A stretch of 64,000 nt of DNA from Glandiceps talaboti. Taxonomy: Eukaryota > Hemichordata > Enteropneusta > Spengelidae. The stretch lies in contig NC_135568.1 of the NCBI RefSeq assembly GCF_964340395.1, positions 12,865,776-12,929,775 of the forward strand, written 5' to 3'. A model generated the notes under the pieces. That model was not told where the DNA came from, searched no databases, and worked only from the letters and a program-made list of their open reading frames with translations. Shown here piece after piece: positions 11,201 through 24,834 of the stretch; within the stretch, counting starts at the first letter, position 1, and the number at the start of each line of letters is the position of its first letter. The position numbers were made by a program, and so were the translations under genes.

Positions 11201-14200
11201 CTGAAAATAACAGGAACATATCTTACGTCAATAGACTATATACAGCACAAGAAAGTAAACTGTGCAGGAACAAAAGTCAGAACTGATACAATTGTTGCTT
11301 GTGTCTGTCTCTTGCAGAGGGTGATTTATATACATTGTAATACAATTGTTGCATGTGTTGGTCTCACAGAGTGGTCATATATACATTGTAATACATTGTG
11401 ATACATTTGTTGCAAGAGTCTGTCTCATGCTGAGTGGATTTATATACATTGTAATACAATTGTTGCTCGTTTCTGTCTCTTGCAGGGGGTGATTTATATA
11501 CATTGTAACACAACTGTTGCATATTTGTGTCTGCATGTTGCATGTGTCCACACTTAGTGTACAATCATGATAAAGTGCATTTTTGTTTTATCTGTCAAAA
11601 TTATGACAAGGACACAGGCTAAGTGCTTATTCCCCTCAGTGTGAAAAATCTCATGAATATTCATTGAGCAACTATGAATATCATTATGTCTACTGATTCC
11701 CATGATGCAATGCCCCACAGCAAAAATACCCCATATAACGGCACAAGATCAACTTGATGTTTCATTGAAATCACAAGTTACTTGTAGGCAATGTAAAATT
11801 ATGAAATGATTACTCTCGAGAACCTGTAGTTTATAAAAATGCCTTCATTTCCCAGAGTGGTGTGCCCCTTCAAGGAAACCGTTTCTGTCGATAGAATATT
11901 GGGACAATTAACTGGTTCTTTACTTACATGCCATGAGAGGTATTCTAGCTGACACCCCATTGGCTACACTACCACTGTCTACGTTTGTAAAGACACCACT
12001 ATCACTGCCGTGATGTCGTCCAATTTCTACATCTCCTACATTGATGGCTGCTGGTTTAGTTGGACTTGACCTAAGGAGACAGGCAACAAACAATTTATGA
12101 ATGCTTGGCAAAAATTAACTTTCACTTTTGTTGGTTCAGTCAAACTTGTTCTGTAACATGTTTAAAGTTTATAGATTGTCCGATAAGCACATCTGGGTGA
12201 AAGGACTCTTGTTTGTTGATAAACACAACACGTCACATTGCAATCACTAAGCTAAGGAGCCCTTATCCATCCCAAGTTTCGACCACCATGTTGAATAAGC
12301 TAATTTGTATAACACCAGCATTCACTTGGGTGGGGGTGGGGGTGGGGGAGTATTGTGTAAATTTAATTTAATTTAATTTAATTTAATTTAATTCAATTCA
12401 ATTCAATTTAACTTTATATATTAGTCTAGTCTCGTCTAGTCTAGTCTAGTTTCAGCACCCGTAGGTACTGTCTAGGTTTCTGTAAAATGCAGTTCTTTCA
12501 CATGTGTGTAGGCATGAATCTGACAACTGCCGCATTCTGACAACTGTAACAAAAACAGCAGGCAAAAGTTTTAAAACAGTGACTATACATTCTCCCTCAA
12601 ATCAGGAAAAATTCTCAAGAGCAAAAGATTACTTTGGAATAATAAGTTTGACATTATTGCAATGTTTTGACTTTGAGACTTAAATCCTGTTATTCGAAAC
12701 TTGTAATATTCCACCCCCACCCCCACCCTGGTAGAAAGAGAATTAAAACTTGTTCAAAATGTAGAGGATAACTCACCTTGATTTGTGATGTTTTTGTTTT
12801 TCTTTCCATATTTTATATCTTTTACAGACGACATAAATAAGAAGTCCTACAATAATTGCACCCAGTACAGAACAGTAGATGGGTACAACAGTACTGCTTT
12901 TATCTCTGACGGCATGATTGACAACATTTGGTCCTTTACTGGTATACGTGGCAACAACAGGGCTCACTGGGTCCGCAAAGTAAATATTCTTAGCTGAAAA
13001 GTGGATGAAAAAGAGAAAATTTCTTATCATATGCTGAAATTTTGTTAGGAAAGACATGATTGGATTAATATTATTTACAGAAATCAGACATTTTGTTAGC
13101 AAAGACATGATTGGTTAATAACAGAATACAAACATATTGTTAGCAAAGACATGATTGGTTAATACATATACATAACAGAATACAGACATTTAGTTAGCTG
13201 AGACATGATTGGTTATTATATCTTACAGAATGCAGACCCTGGTAGATTTTACCTAACTATCTTCTTTAACAATCAACACTTTGTACGTGAGCTCAAATAA
13301 TCATACATTTATTCATTTTTTTTTCAACTGGTAAAATATGACCTTACAGGTTTTGTGTCCCTTTAATTAGGTCAAACAAAAATACCAGTTAAAACTGTCA
13401 TTAAAGAACTATAACTGATCCATACAATATGTATATGATTGGTAAGAATGTATCAAATTACAGATAATTAATTTATACGTCCTGTATAACTGATACTTCA
13501 CTTGGCAAAGTATATATATACTTTCACCATTCATGTCATTACTTAGATCATATGGAGACAATAACTATTAATCTGTTGTTCATAATCCAGGGTTAAAGGT
13601 CGGTGTCAGATTGGGATTAAAAATTTAGACGTGAAAATAAGTTGTGGTAAATTAGCTCTGATATCAACAACATGTTACATTCAGTACATGTGAAAGTCCA
13701 GACACCCAGACTTTTGCCAGTGTTGAGGTTAAAATCTACAACCCTAGGGGGTTAAAAGCTATGGCTTTAGTGGTTAAAAGCTATCAATCTAGGGGGTTAA
13801 ATTCTACCTGCCTGCTGTTCAGGAAATAGGGTTCAGGACCATACTTCCTGTATTATCCCTTCAATGTATCACAAAGATACCAGGCTTACATGTGTTTTGC
13901 AGTTTATATTGGATTCCAGAGTGTTGTCCCCGAGTTGTGATAATCAGAATCAGGGTATAGTCATATCATTGTGGGGAGGGTAAGGCCTAGGTTAAGGATA
14001 GTTATATCATAATACGAGGAGGGTTAAGCCCAGGGTCAAAGTGTATAGTTGTATCTCAATAAAGCGAGAGTGTAGGCTGAGTTAGGGAAGAGTCATACCA
14101 TAATATGAGGAGGGGATAGTCTGAGTCAGGGAAGTGTAACATCACAACACGGGGAGGGCATAGTTTGAGTCAGGGAGGAGTTATATCATAATATGGGGAG

Positions 14201-14849
14201 GGCAAAGTCTGAGTCAGGAAGGTGTAATATCACAGCATGGGGGAGGGCAGAGTCTGAGTCAGGGAGCAGTCATATCATAACATGGGGGGGACATAGTCAG
14301 AGTCAAAGAAGCTGTGGTCAGGGAGCAGTCATATCATAAATGTAACTTACCTAAACATATTGTATTTGAAAACACAGTGCAGGCCTTCAGAACAACTTGA
14401 TCAGATGCACAAGGTGAGCATGGTTTACACTTAGCCATCGCACTAGTTTGATCCGAGAAGGTACCATTACTGCACATTACGCATAATGAGTTTTGAGTTG
14501 CAGTACACTCTGGCCATGCACCAAAACCAGAAGGACAAATGTCGCACTGACTACATGTCATGTCTGTTGGGTGCATGTAATAGTTCTCCGCACATTGGCA
14601 CTCTGTATCATGCGTACTGTTACAAGGATTTTTCACCTGCATATTCGTCGGACACTGACTGCACTGCTCGCATGACGCAGTATGGCTCCATACACTGGAG
14701 TATGTAGTTCTTGATTCACATAGTTCACACACTGTGTTATTTACATCAGAGCAAGGTTCTGAAACTCCAAATCCTGGTCCACATTGCTGGCAACATTCTC
14801 CATCACTTGTATATTCTTCACTTGCACAACTTAAACATCCCAATATCAT
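10887..14849 (-). CDS. NGFR: p75 neurotrophin receptor-like TNF receptor with death domain (exons 2-5)
   Basis: Four - strand exons (14849-14351, 12993-12777, 12070-11928, 11200-10887) join in matching phases 1,2,1 to a TGA at 10887-10889. Order: four TNFR cysteine-rich domains, a stalk, one transmembrane helix (PIYCSVLGAIIVGLLIYVV), a juxtamembrane chain with a GSDSGVFTNVDSGS motif, and a C-terminal death domain. This is the p75NTR layout. The membrane Cys near the start of the helix and the SDSG motif are both hallmarks of that subfamily. With the predicted first exon at 26792-26860 the protein is 413 residues, close to vertebrate p75NTR. It is expected at the plasma membrane as a receptor signalling through its death domain; the ligand here is unknown. 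The gene converges with SETD2. A general TNFRSF member is the alternative, but the transmembrane and death-domain features favour TNFRSF16. Confidence 0.9.
11265..11535. repeat. ~60-bp degenerate tandem repeat next to the death-domain exon
   Basis: Four to five units share atttatatacattgtaatac and acaattgttgc plus tgtctctt/gcag. The array starts about 65 bases upstream (on the - strand) of the death-domain exon, inside the intron. Confidence 0.88.
11928..12070 (-). CDS. NGFR: NGFR-like exon 4: juxtamembrane linker
   Basis: Acceptor ctgtctccttag, phase 2 in; donor tggcat|gtaagt, phase 1 out. It encodes SSPTKPAAINVGDVEIG then GSDSGVFTNVDSGSVANG, a Ser/Asp-rich segment between membrane and death domain resembling the p75NTR chopper/juxtamembrane region. 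Confidence 0.85.
12360..12452. repeat. Pentanucleotide repeats (ATTTA/ATTCA)n and (CTAGT)n
   Basis: Nine to ten aattt/aattc units (12360-12412) are followed after a short spacer by four ctagt units (12423-12452), in the intron between NGFR-like exons 3 and 4. Confidence 0.93.
12777..12993 (-). CDS. NGFR: NGFR-like exon 3: stalk and transmembrane helix
   Basis: Acceptor catccacttttcag, phase 1 in; donor tcaag|gtgagt, phase 2 out. It encodes a ~35-residue stalk, then VVPIYCSVLGAIIVGLLIYV, a Cys-containing helix, then the basic stop-transfer CKRYKIWKEKQKHHKS. A Gly is present five residues before the last Tyr of the helix. Confidence 0.93.
13035..13235. repeat. ~55-bp tandem repeat in NGFR-like intron
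   Basis: Four units share gttagcaaagacatgattgg followed by ttaat...acagaatacagaca. They begin just outside the transmembrane exon. Confidence 0.9.
13730..13810. repeat. ~27-bp tandem repeat
   Basis: Three diverged units of the form ctagggggttaaaagctat. Confidence 0.75.
13945..14340. repeat. ~49-bp tandem repeat abutting the CRD exon donor
   Basis: Seven to eight diverged units share gagtcagggag, catatcataat and ggggagggcatagtc. The last unit ends within about 10 bases of the 5' splice site of the cysteine-rich exon. Confidence 0.9.
14351..14849 (-). CDS. NGFR: NGFR-like exon 2: four TNFR cysteine-rich domains
   Basis: Acceptor ctttgtctttttcag, then ATGATATTGGGATGT in phase 0; donor tttag|gtaagt, phase 1 out. 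The 166 codons hold four CRDs: YTSDGECCQQCGPGFG, then a unit with ASCEQCSQCPTN, then ENYYMHPTDMTCSQCDICPS, then NGTFSDQTSAMAKCKPCSPC. Cys spacing follows TNFR repeats. Because a good acceptor precedes the ATG and no signal peptide follows it, that ATG is probably an internal Met and the true start is in an upstream exon. Confidence 0.93.
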
Positions 14850-17800
14850 CTGAAAAAGACAAAGATAAAATATAATTGATGATCATGATCAAATCATAAA
14901 ATCTTAAAATAATTGCAGGTAACAAATTCTAAAAATGTTGTTACTTGATTTATAGCCAAATATGGTATGTTTCCATATAAGGAATATCGTTCTACAAATG
15001 CTACTTTATGCAAATATTACTGTGTTCCAAATATGGTAATTTCTTAATTGGTAAATGATATATTAATTATATGTCAATAAGGTTGGTTCCCAAATATGGT
15101 AATTACTTCCTATTTGGGTGGTCTGTTCCAACTGAATAATTCATAATGTGAGGAGCGTCACAAATAAAATGTCAAACTCTGTGGTTTCTATGATTAAGTT
15201 CATCTACAGTCTATATCTTATGTCATCAAACCAATGAAATACTTGCAAAGAATTAACCATAGTTTTACAGTTTTCCCAAAGTGAATCAGAAGTATGTGTC
15301 ACACAATGAGACAGACATTAAGTTGGGGGGTGGCCATAAAAAAAGACGAAATCACAAAGATGAACATCTTAGGAATTTGAAATTTGTTGGAGGAGATTGA
15401 CAAATAAAATAGGGAATTTCACATCTTAAATTCTCAGAGAGAGCGGAGTTCGAGTCATTGTGAAAAATTTCACATTGACGAAGTCTACATTGTGTCACTC
15501 TAAAACTACTCAAGTTGAACACATCTTGAGCTATTTTATGATTGTGATGTGGGATGAGTCAAGCTTTAGTTATTTCTTTTTATTATTTTTATATGAGAGG
15601 TAAAAACAAAGCTGGTTATGAGTCATAACCAGATGTGGATTAAAACAAAATGGATGACGAGATGAATTGAACGACTGGCCATGGCGTGCTGACTAAAAAA
15701 CACTGCAGACAGAGTCTTGGGATTAGTAGCAGCTTGCCTCCCCAGTGGGATATAAATCAGCTGGTGTTACATAACAGCACAAAAGTGACGCCACATCACA
15801 ACAGAGAATAACGAAAATAACTATCCATCAATCACACAACACAATAGTCAAGTAGAAGACCAGGTCAGACAGTAGTTTTTACCCAAAAGTCCTTGAATTC
15901 AGCACAAACATCTGAAAAAAAATATAGTTGCTCTTTTCACCATGGAGTTGCTCTGGTTTGCACAAATGTACACGTTATTGTAATTCGCATCGGCGCCACT
16001 GATTTCACCTCCCAATAAAGTTCACTGTGTTTCTATGAAGCTGATTAAGCATGGGGATACCAAATTCAGGGTAACCGTTCATAATTTTTACTGTTACTAT
16101 GCAATCTTTACTGTAGAAAGTAAAACTGACTCCTGCTACAGTCTGGTCACAACAAAAATATAAACATGACTGATTTATAAGTTATAGGTAAACTTTCTTG
16201 AGGACATGCCGTTGAGTCTGACTCAACTGCACCGACAGATTGTTCATAGAACAACAAATTAACACTGTCTTTGCATTCTTTTGTTTTGTACTTTCCAAGC
16301 AATAAAACTACAAATAAATAACTGGTGATAAACAGTCCAGGATGTTTTATAGCTGTAGACTATCGTTTCAGAAACCTCACCGAGATCCACAACAATACCG
16401 TTGATCTCATTTGCAGCTTACCTTGAATCAACGACCATTTTTATAACTTCTGTTACTTTTATAGAAGAGAGGCCTTCATGATTTTGGTCGGTAAGAATGA
16501 AGTAAGCTAACACAATGAAATGAAAAGGCTTTCTGGGTTTATTCGCACAAAGATGAAGGAAATTTGGTATGATTAAGAGAAAAAACGTTAAATGGTATTG
16601 TGTTTGAAGGCTGATTGTCGGTCGACTGGTGTTGTACATACATGACATACATATTGTCAGAATATATATTACATACAACAAAATACGTAAAAATTCTACT
16701 CAAGATGAATACTCTTCTGCGAGTTGCGTTCACATGTTCACATTTTTGTTTCCACCACACCTCATTAACCTTTGAACCCAAAAGATTCAGTAGTGTCTAC
16801 ACTGTATAAACATGTACATGATGTAATTTCTTCTTGAAAACTTTGGCCTCATTCAAAGCTGTGTCCCAAACCTGACAGTCATTAGAAACTTGCTAAAGGC
16901 AAGTAAAATTCTAACCGTTTATAAATTCAAATTTATTTTGGGAATCTTTGCAAACACATTTATATGTATATTCTCAATTCTCTACCCCAAAGGCAATAAC
17001 AGTTTTTTTCAAGAAACTTATGGTTTAATGTGTTGTAAACAATACAAATTTTGCCAGTTTCATGTATTCCTAACCCCCACCCCCACCCTCACACTCCTAC
17101 AACAAAATGCTTGAAAATTAGTTAAAGAAATTTTACCATAATTCAATCTCTAACTTCACTCCTAATACTGCTGCAAATATTCAAAAAATGCTAATAATTC
17201 TAAAGGCATCTTTTTTCATCTCAATTGTCACAAATATTGATAATGCAGGGTTCAAATCAATGGATTAAGAATTCAAACCATTGGAATATGACATACTTAA
17301 ACATGGTACACAATTCTACAAATGCAAATTTCTGACAGCACTTTTTTCACCTCACTGTCAGTAATAGGAGGTAGGAATTACTTCGATGACTAAGAAATGG
17401 ATTCTAGTCCTTAGTAGTGACTTACTTAATTACTAACATTGTGCAAATGTTTGAGTTGTTTTGTGTTGGCAATCTACATTTGACCTGTATCAATATGACC
17501 AATGACCTTGCAAACAATGTCAAGATCATTTGTCAACATTGATTTACAGATTTGTTAGCATTGTACTTGTGCAATGTTTATTAAGTAAATACTAACATTG
17601 TTCATATGTATGAAATTATCTCAAGGCCCATAAAATCAAGAATCTAAATTTGAAAACTTTAAATCAATATTGCCTTCAACTAAATGGCGGCTAATTTATG
17701 AGTGAGATGTAATACATACAGAGATGGTACATGAAGTGTATTGTGATATATTTGGAATTTTACTAGATTTTATGGTGGTTTTGATAGATATTGGTAGTGA

Positions 17801-19867
17801 TCTTACAAGATGATGATAGTGGTCTTAATCACATTTTGGCAGTAGGTTTTGATGGTGGTCTTACAGTGTCGTACTTCTGATTTAGATGGTTGTCTCAATA
17901 GACATTGGAGCCATGGCAGCGGTCTCATGGCAGCGGTCTTTCTAAGAACCATGGAAGGAAAACACGAGTGGAACAGTTCTGATAAGAATTTGCTAATCTG
18001 TAAACAAATTGCATAATGATCAACTTTTTACATTTTTTTTCCAGTTTTTTGGTTGTTTCTATTTCACTCCATTTAATATTTGTTTTAACCTTTCAACTTT
18101 AGATTTAGTTCTAGATTTTTACAGTATCATTATTTAAGGAGAATTTACCTGTATATTATCATAATATTTTTGATACTTCATATTTAATAATTTATTTGCT
18201 AATTCTATGACAGCACCCCATGACACACAAGCGCAAGTGTGGTATACTCAGGGTATTATCTACACTGGCACTCACGGAGCATGGGGTTCTGTTATTATTA
18301 CACATGTTTATCCGAAACAACAAATTTCTGTCAAAATTATGCAATGCGATCACATGTTTTTGTGTAGAATGAACGGCTGCGTCCTCATTTGTATATCATT
18401 TGCATGCAGGTATGCAATAATGTTTTCAGTATTGCACTGCAGTGCAAATACCACTAGCATGTGTGCACAACGGTGCAAGTAAAATCTCTGGTACATATGT
18501 CATAACAATATTATCTAAATATTGTGAAAATTCTGAAAAATGTGAAAATTTGATGTAATTTAAAATGTAGAGCTAAGATTTCATCGTAACTGCCACAATT
18601 TTGTTTGACTTCAAATTTTGAATGACACTCTTCTGTGGAATACTTTTATTCATTACTAACTTGTTCTGTACAGTTCTACCAGACAACTGTATTTACACCT
18701 AAGTTTTAAACCTAATCCAATACATGAAGCAAGAAATGATAGCTACTGACTAAACAGAACAAAATTATCAAACACTTTTCTGTTCATTGTAAAATATTCT
18801 AAATGCTGAAATTTTGAGTCAAGTTTAACAAATTAAATTTTGATTTGTAAATACACTTGCGCTAAAAACAACATGACTGCATGAATAAATTACAGAGAAA
18901 ATTGTTTGTGCAATGCCCTTGACACTAAAAAACCTTACATGTACACTGCACAACACTGTTTGATGTAACATGGTGTTGTTTATACCTTATTTTGAAGTAT
19001 TTTGTGTCATGCATAGATAATGAATCTTTAGAAATAGAAAATACAAGAAATAGCTTTTGATCTGGACTGGACTGGCCTAGCAACTACATAGATGTGAGGT
19101 GAAGTGAAATTAAACCAATTATCTTGACTCACTTCACTATTAAATGAGTTTTCTAAGACATTTAGAGTCGATTCTGTAGAAAATGAAAAGCCACGACAAA
19201 ACACTACTTCTAACAATAGCCGACGAGTTTCCTATCAGTGACTGTTAAAATAAGCATACAATAATCCTCGCCCCGACTTTCAAAAGAAAAGTTTAAAACG
19301 ACTGAATAAATGGGATGATCGTTATGAGGGTGTGTCGATACCATTCAGTTGTCTAAGTTGGGATTTCAACATGGCGTGAAATTTCATTTCCACTCTGATA
19401 GCAGTAAAACATTCGCACAAAGAGAAACTTAAAATGACATGATCTGGGGACTGCAAACTGTTCTGAGGTCTGGCCCTCGGCATCTGCCACCCTTTACATT
19501 TCCACTTCAGTAGCAGGCGTTACAAATTAAGGACACCACTATGTAGACATCTGTACATGCTGTTTCCATAGACACTATTCAGTGTTTGTAAAAAATCATC
19601 GCTTTAAAATCCACAGACTAAGGTTTGATTTCTCCTAACACAGTTAAAGATACCTTATCGCTGAATAAACAATGTTTTTGTTTTTGGTAAAGTAGGCAAA
19701 ATCTAGTTCCCCAGTTATTTTACCATAGTTTCGTAATAAACCCATGACACAAGATATCAAAATCTTTTGTTTGAAGATTTTTTGTGAAATTCCCCTTTTC
19801 TGTATATTGGCTCACTTCTGAAACTTTAGCATAAACATTGATAAAAGTGTTACTAAAGTAATTAGCC

Positions 19868-19977
19868 CACAGACTTGGCTATCTGGCAGGTCAAAATCTT
19901 GTTTGCCCGAATACTTGTTGCTGAAATATTTGGGACAACAACACGACTATTGAACCAGACAGCCAAATGTCTGGACC
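19868..19977. repeat. Foldback element, family B copy 1
   Basis: The arms cagacttggctatctggcag and the reverse complement of gaaccagacagccaaatgtc form an imperfect stem around an ~60-base loop. Confidence 0.65.
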
Positions 19978-22900
19978 AGTACTATTAGTGTAGCCTTCAA
20001 ATCAATTGAATTTTTATGGAAATTTGAAAGTACAAGAATTCAAATTAAATTCTATTGAAATCTTCAGAGACAACTATTAACCCAAGTTCATAGCCAAGGT
20101 CATCATTAGAAAATTAACACATTGTGGTTCTTCCTCCTCAAGTACTTTTCAAGGTCTAAGATGTGCCAAGAGTCCTTGTTAATTGAACTGAATTAACTTC
20201 TCATAGGATAGCTCATTGTAACTAATTTTCATGCATTTAATATTCTGTATCAAATCTCACTTTACATCCAATTCCATCCCTCCAACCCATCTTCTAAGTA
20301 CGAGAAGAGCTTCATCATATATATCTTTACCAATTTTTTGGTGTTTTGTTCAATATGGCAGCTAACTTGAGATGTATATAAACATTGAAAATCACAAAGT
20401 GACAGACACTCTAGGAATACAAATGTAGCTAATAGTCCTAGGAGACATTACTATATATATTAATATTGGTGAGAAGTAAAATTTGCTAGGTATAGACCAG
20501 AAGTAGTGTAAACATCATTGAGTATACATATTAAAAGAAGGAGACTGTACACATGAGTTACTGACCCAGATTTGTTGTCATGGAAACAGCATCAGGTAGA
20601 AATCTTTTCCATAAAAGTTTAAGATGATACTTCACTGGCAGCATATATAAGCTATTAGAGGTTACAGCTGTGGTAGCTTTTAATCTCTATGTCCTAAACT
20701 GAACTGAAAAACGGACCCATGAGAAATCTTCGGCTGACTTTCATGTTGACTAATACCTGGGGGCAGAAAGCCACATTTGTTGTGCACCCCAAACCAATAT
20801 CTAATTATTACCATAATGAAGTAGGGAACAGTTGTTAAAGGTTTTTAATTCAATACTGGACACTCCCAATGTAACAGTATCCGAGTATGAATAGCATATC
20901 ATTGTCTGCACTAACGCCACCGACAATCCACTTAGAAAGTGATCTGTGGCCATCTGTAATCACATCTAATAGGACTTGTGAAACCACGCAGAAGTAAATG
21001 GGCCCTGAAGTCAAACCAATCAAGGCAACGGATTACGGTCATATGGGGTCATGACCTCATGGGGACTTTCACAACGCTATCAAGCTCTCTCTTTATACAA
21101 TGACTGTTTAACTTTCTCTTACTCTGGCCAGCCTATATTTATTTGATAGTTAAGCCAAATTGGATGGGAAGAGTGAAACGTACTGCTGAAAACTTCACAA
21201 AACGGACAAACAGTGGCAGCCTGGGAATCAATCATAAAGAAATCTTATCAGTGAAGCCATAGGGACTACATAGGAATATCCTTATGTTTAGGACCTCTAT
21301 TCCTTTGACAGACAACTATTTTTGCACCAAAATTTTCATTTTTATTGAAACAAACCTTTAAATAAAAAGTTTGCGTGCGCTATAGTGTACAAGAATTTAT
21401 CAGCATGGCATGTAGCTGTACCTTAGTTGCTACTGAAGACCCAGGCACTGAGTTCATAACATATCAATGGAATATTCATATAAGTGTCTCACTGGAGAGA
21501 ATAGTGTGTTCGATGCAATATTAGTAGTAGAGCATTATAGATAGACACCTTAATCCAAAGAATAAGGATGTTATAAGTCGTTACTCGGAGTTTCACTGCT
21601 TCCTCTGCGATCATCAGGCAACTGATAAAAGATCATCAAAGTCGATATGTACACATAAATATTTGTGTATACCTTGTGTAATAAGATGGTCCACTAAACC
21701 ATTCTTTATGGAGGTTTACTTCTCTGGTTGGAGAGGAAATATTTATTTTCATGACAGCATTTGGAGACTAATTCAACGGACATTTTTATAGCACTCTGTC
21801 AGTAATAAATAACAAGCTAGATCTCAAAGTTGTTTTTTTGTATGCCTTATCATTTCCCTCTTGTGTGATCAATTTTTTGAGTACAAAAGTGCCATACAAC
21901 AAAATAAAACATAGTATGTCCCACTCTTAAACTTCTGTCAACAGCTATTTGAAAATGTCAATGAGTGATCTTTAACAGAAGAAATGCCAGTGAAGGAGTT
22001 AGAAGTCCTTCAAGATGAAACTTGGATGACTTAAAGGCACATTATTCAACCCTTAATCCCTACAAATATATCTTATCAGTGGAGCCAACTGGTTAGATAG
22101 GATCATTCTGTTGTTCAAGACCAACATTTTCTATAACACAATCTACCATAAGTGTTTTCCTTCATTGAAATTTGTAGATCCGATATGGGGACCAAAATTA
22201 TGTTTTTTCTCTTGGACGTCACAGATTCTGGTGAAACATTAATGATGCTAATCTTGTCACTGAAACAAGTGAAACTGTCAGGTTTGACTCTTTAATAAAA
22301 TATGATAGTTAAAAACTCGATAACGTTATTTTATAAATATGTAAAATAATCAGAACTTCATTCGATGTACAAACTGAATAACGAATATTAAAACTTAAAA
22401 TACTAACCACACTAATATAATTTTTTCTAGGTATGTATCAAAATTTAACTGTTACTTTAAAAATTGTATGTATTTCTCTAACACTGACTGTGATTTTCAA
22501 TATGGACTTTGTATATTTAATGGTTACCATGGTAACTTATGAATTGTTTAAAAAGATACTTGAACACTCTACCTCTATGTAATGGTGTGAAATGTTCAAT
22601 AATTTAACATTAGGTGTAGAACGCCCAAATGTGATTGGCTAGAATGTATAAATATTTAATTGACACATTTTTGGGGTAAAACATGTTTTTGAATTATTCA
22701 AGACTTTTCGTTATATCGACACTTAAAGTCTGTACTTTGATATCATTAATAAATACTTCATTGACATCATTTTTAGAGTAATAAATATGGTATTCCATTA
22801 TTCAGGACCGTTGTTATGGTGACACTTCCAAAATTAGGTGAACAAGCTGTAGTGTAGGGTAGTGTTTATGTTTTGTAAATTACGAATGATACCTGCATTT

Positions 22901-23598
22901 ACATGATCAAAACAAGACATAACCACATAGGTGTTTGTGTTCATTTGCAAATTTCTGCATATGGTACTTTTCTAACTGACTCCTGGAATGAACTACAGGG
23001 ACATTTTATTGAAAGATTTGATTATCAATGTTGTAAAACTATCAATGCATTTCATATATTGGCTCCACTGTAATTAAAAGACACAATATGTGTCTGAAGC
23101 ATGTACAGTGTATTGCAAGTTATTGTTCACTGGGGTCTGTTTGATAAAGCTACGCAGAACCAATAAGAAACTGGACATGCTACACTTTAAGATAGCAAGA
23201 TTGATTGAGTACAGATTCTTGCTACAATTTGTCTAAAATGAAATGAACTGACATACCATCATGCAGATATCTCAAAACATTGGTGCCTGTGTGTCTCCAT
23301 CTAGTTTCAGTACAACCAGTTGAAATGGTACATTTTAGCCAAAATGTAGCAAAAAATTGCAATCTTGCTACATTTAGAAGGTGCAATTCCTTATTGTTTG
23401 TACATGGCTGTATCAAACAGAGCCAGTCAACACTAACTTGCAACAGGCTTTATATACCAAGCTAAACTGTGTTATCAACTGCAATCTACAAAGACCTAAC
23501 AACTATCCTACAGCCAATTTACCATTTTCAGATACTATTGTTTTGCTAGGATAAGTTCCTCAGATATTGACTTCACTCCAATTATTTAATTGCCTCAT

Positions 23599-23685
23599 GC
23601 ATAGACCCTCTCCACCAGTTGGTGGAGAGTCTATGCCCCATGCTAACCCTCCAACAGTTGGTGGAGAGTCTATGCCCCATGCTAA
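23599..23685. repeat. Two tandem copies of a palindromic ~40-bp unit
   Basis: gcatagac..tctccacc pairs with ggtggagagtctatgc around a short ag/tt centre. The unit ggtggagagtctatgcccca followed by tgctaa then repeats. Confidence 0.85.
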
Positions 23686-24148
23686 TACATAAATTGTGAT
23701 TGATTTCCAATTCTCCTGCATTCACTTATTTCTTTCAATCATTTGTTTGCTGTCAAGTACCCTTATTATAGTACTGCTTCATTCAGTCCAAAACAAAAGG
23801 TAGTACCTTAATATGCAAATTATAATTACCACCTAATCCCCTTAAAGCAATACAGTAACCAAACAAGTAAAGAGAGATCTGTGAATTACACCATGCACCA
23901 CTACAGTTAGTGTAGGCTACAGTCCCTCTAGCATAGAGAGACTGTGTGTAGGCATACACAGTAGAGTCTATGGTGTAGGGTATACTATTCCAACCTTCTA
24001 CCTACAACCATTGTCACTTAACCTCGCCAAAACAGTGTGCATCAGGATGTATTTTTTATCTCAGTTTATACAATATTTTTATTGGTAGGTAAGGACAACA
24101 GAGTCAGACATGACGACTCCTTACAAATGAAAACAAAATACAAGTAAT

Positions 24149-24204
24149 TGTGATAAACTATTTCTATCTGGACCACTGCAGTACTATTTCTATCCGGACC
24201 ACTG
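24149..24204. repeat. 27-bp tandem duplication
   Basis: Two copies of ctatttctatctggaccact followed by gcagta, one mismatch. Confidence 0.85.
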
Positions 24205-24485
24205 CAGTAGACTACATAATATGTAACTATGTATATCTTTTCCCAAAGTGCAATGATATCAGTGACAACAATGTGTTACAATGTGTGCATTTTGTTTTCA
24301 TTTATGTAAAGAGTCAGCATGTCTGAAGGGTTGTCAACATACTTATCTACTAATGTTGTATGAACCAGGATAAAAATACAGGCAAGGTTAAGTGAAATTG
24401 GCTTTAACTGTTTTAATTCATGATCACTTTTCAACTCAACCAGTTTATAATATATAAATATATATTATATCAGAAAAGCATGTGT

Positions 24486-24486
24486 G

Positions 24487-24567
<81 letters not shown>

Positions 24568-24589
24568 TAGCAGATTGATACTCACGGTG

Positions 24590-24667
<78 letters not shown>

Positions 24668-24679
24668 CGGTATATATAT

Positions 24680-24740
<61 letters not shown>

Positions 24741-24743
24741 GTA

Positions 24744-24834
<91 letters not shown>
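24486..24834. repeat. (TA)n/(TG)n microsatellite cluster with inverted arms
   Basis: Four TA runs are separated by short unique spacers. One spacer, attacggtatata (24665), is the reverse complement of tataccgtaat (24735), so the central TA run forms a long perfect hairpin. Confidence 0.95.

Noticed and set aside
14849-14849. ATG at 14847-14849 as the receptor start codon
   Set aside because: It follows a strong acceptor directly, has no signal peptide after it, and a TNFR-type receptor needs one; it is more likely an internal Met.
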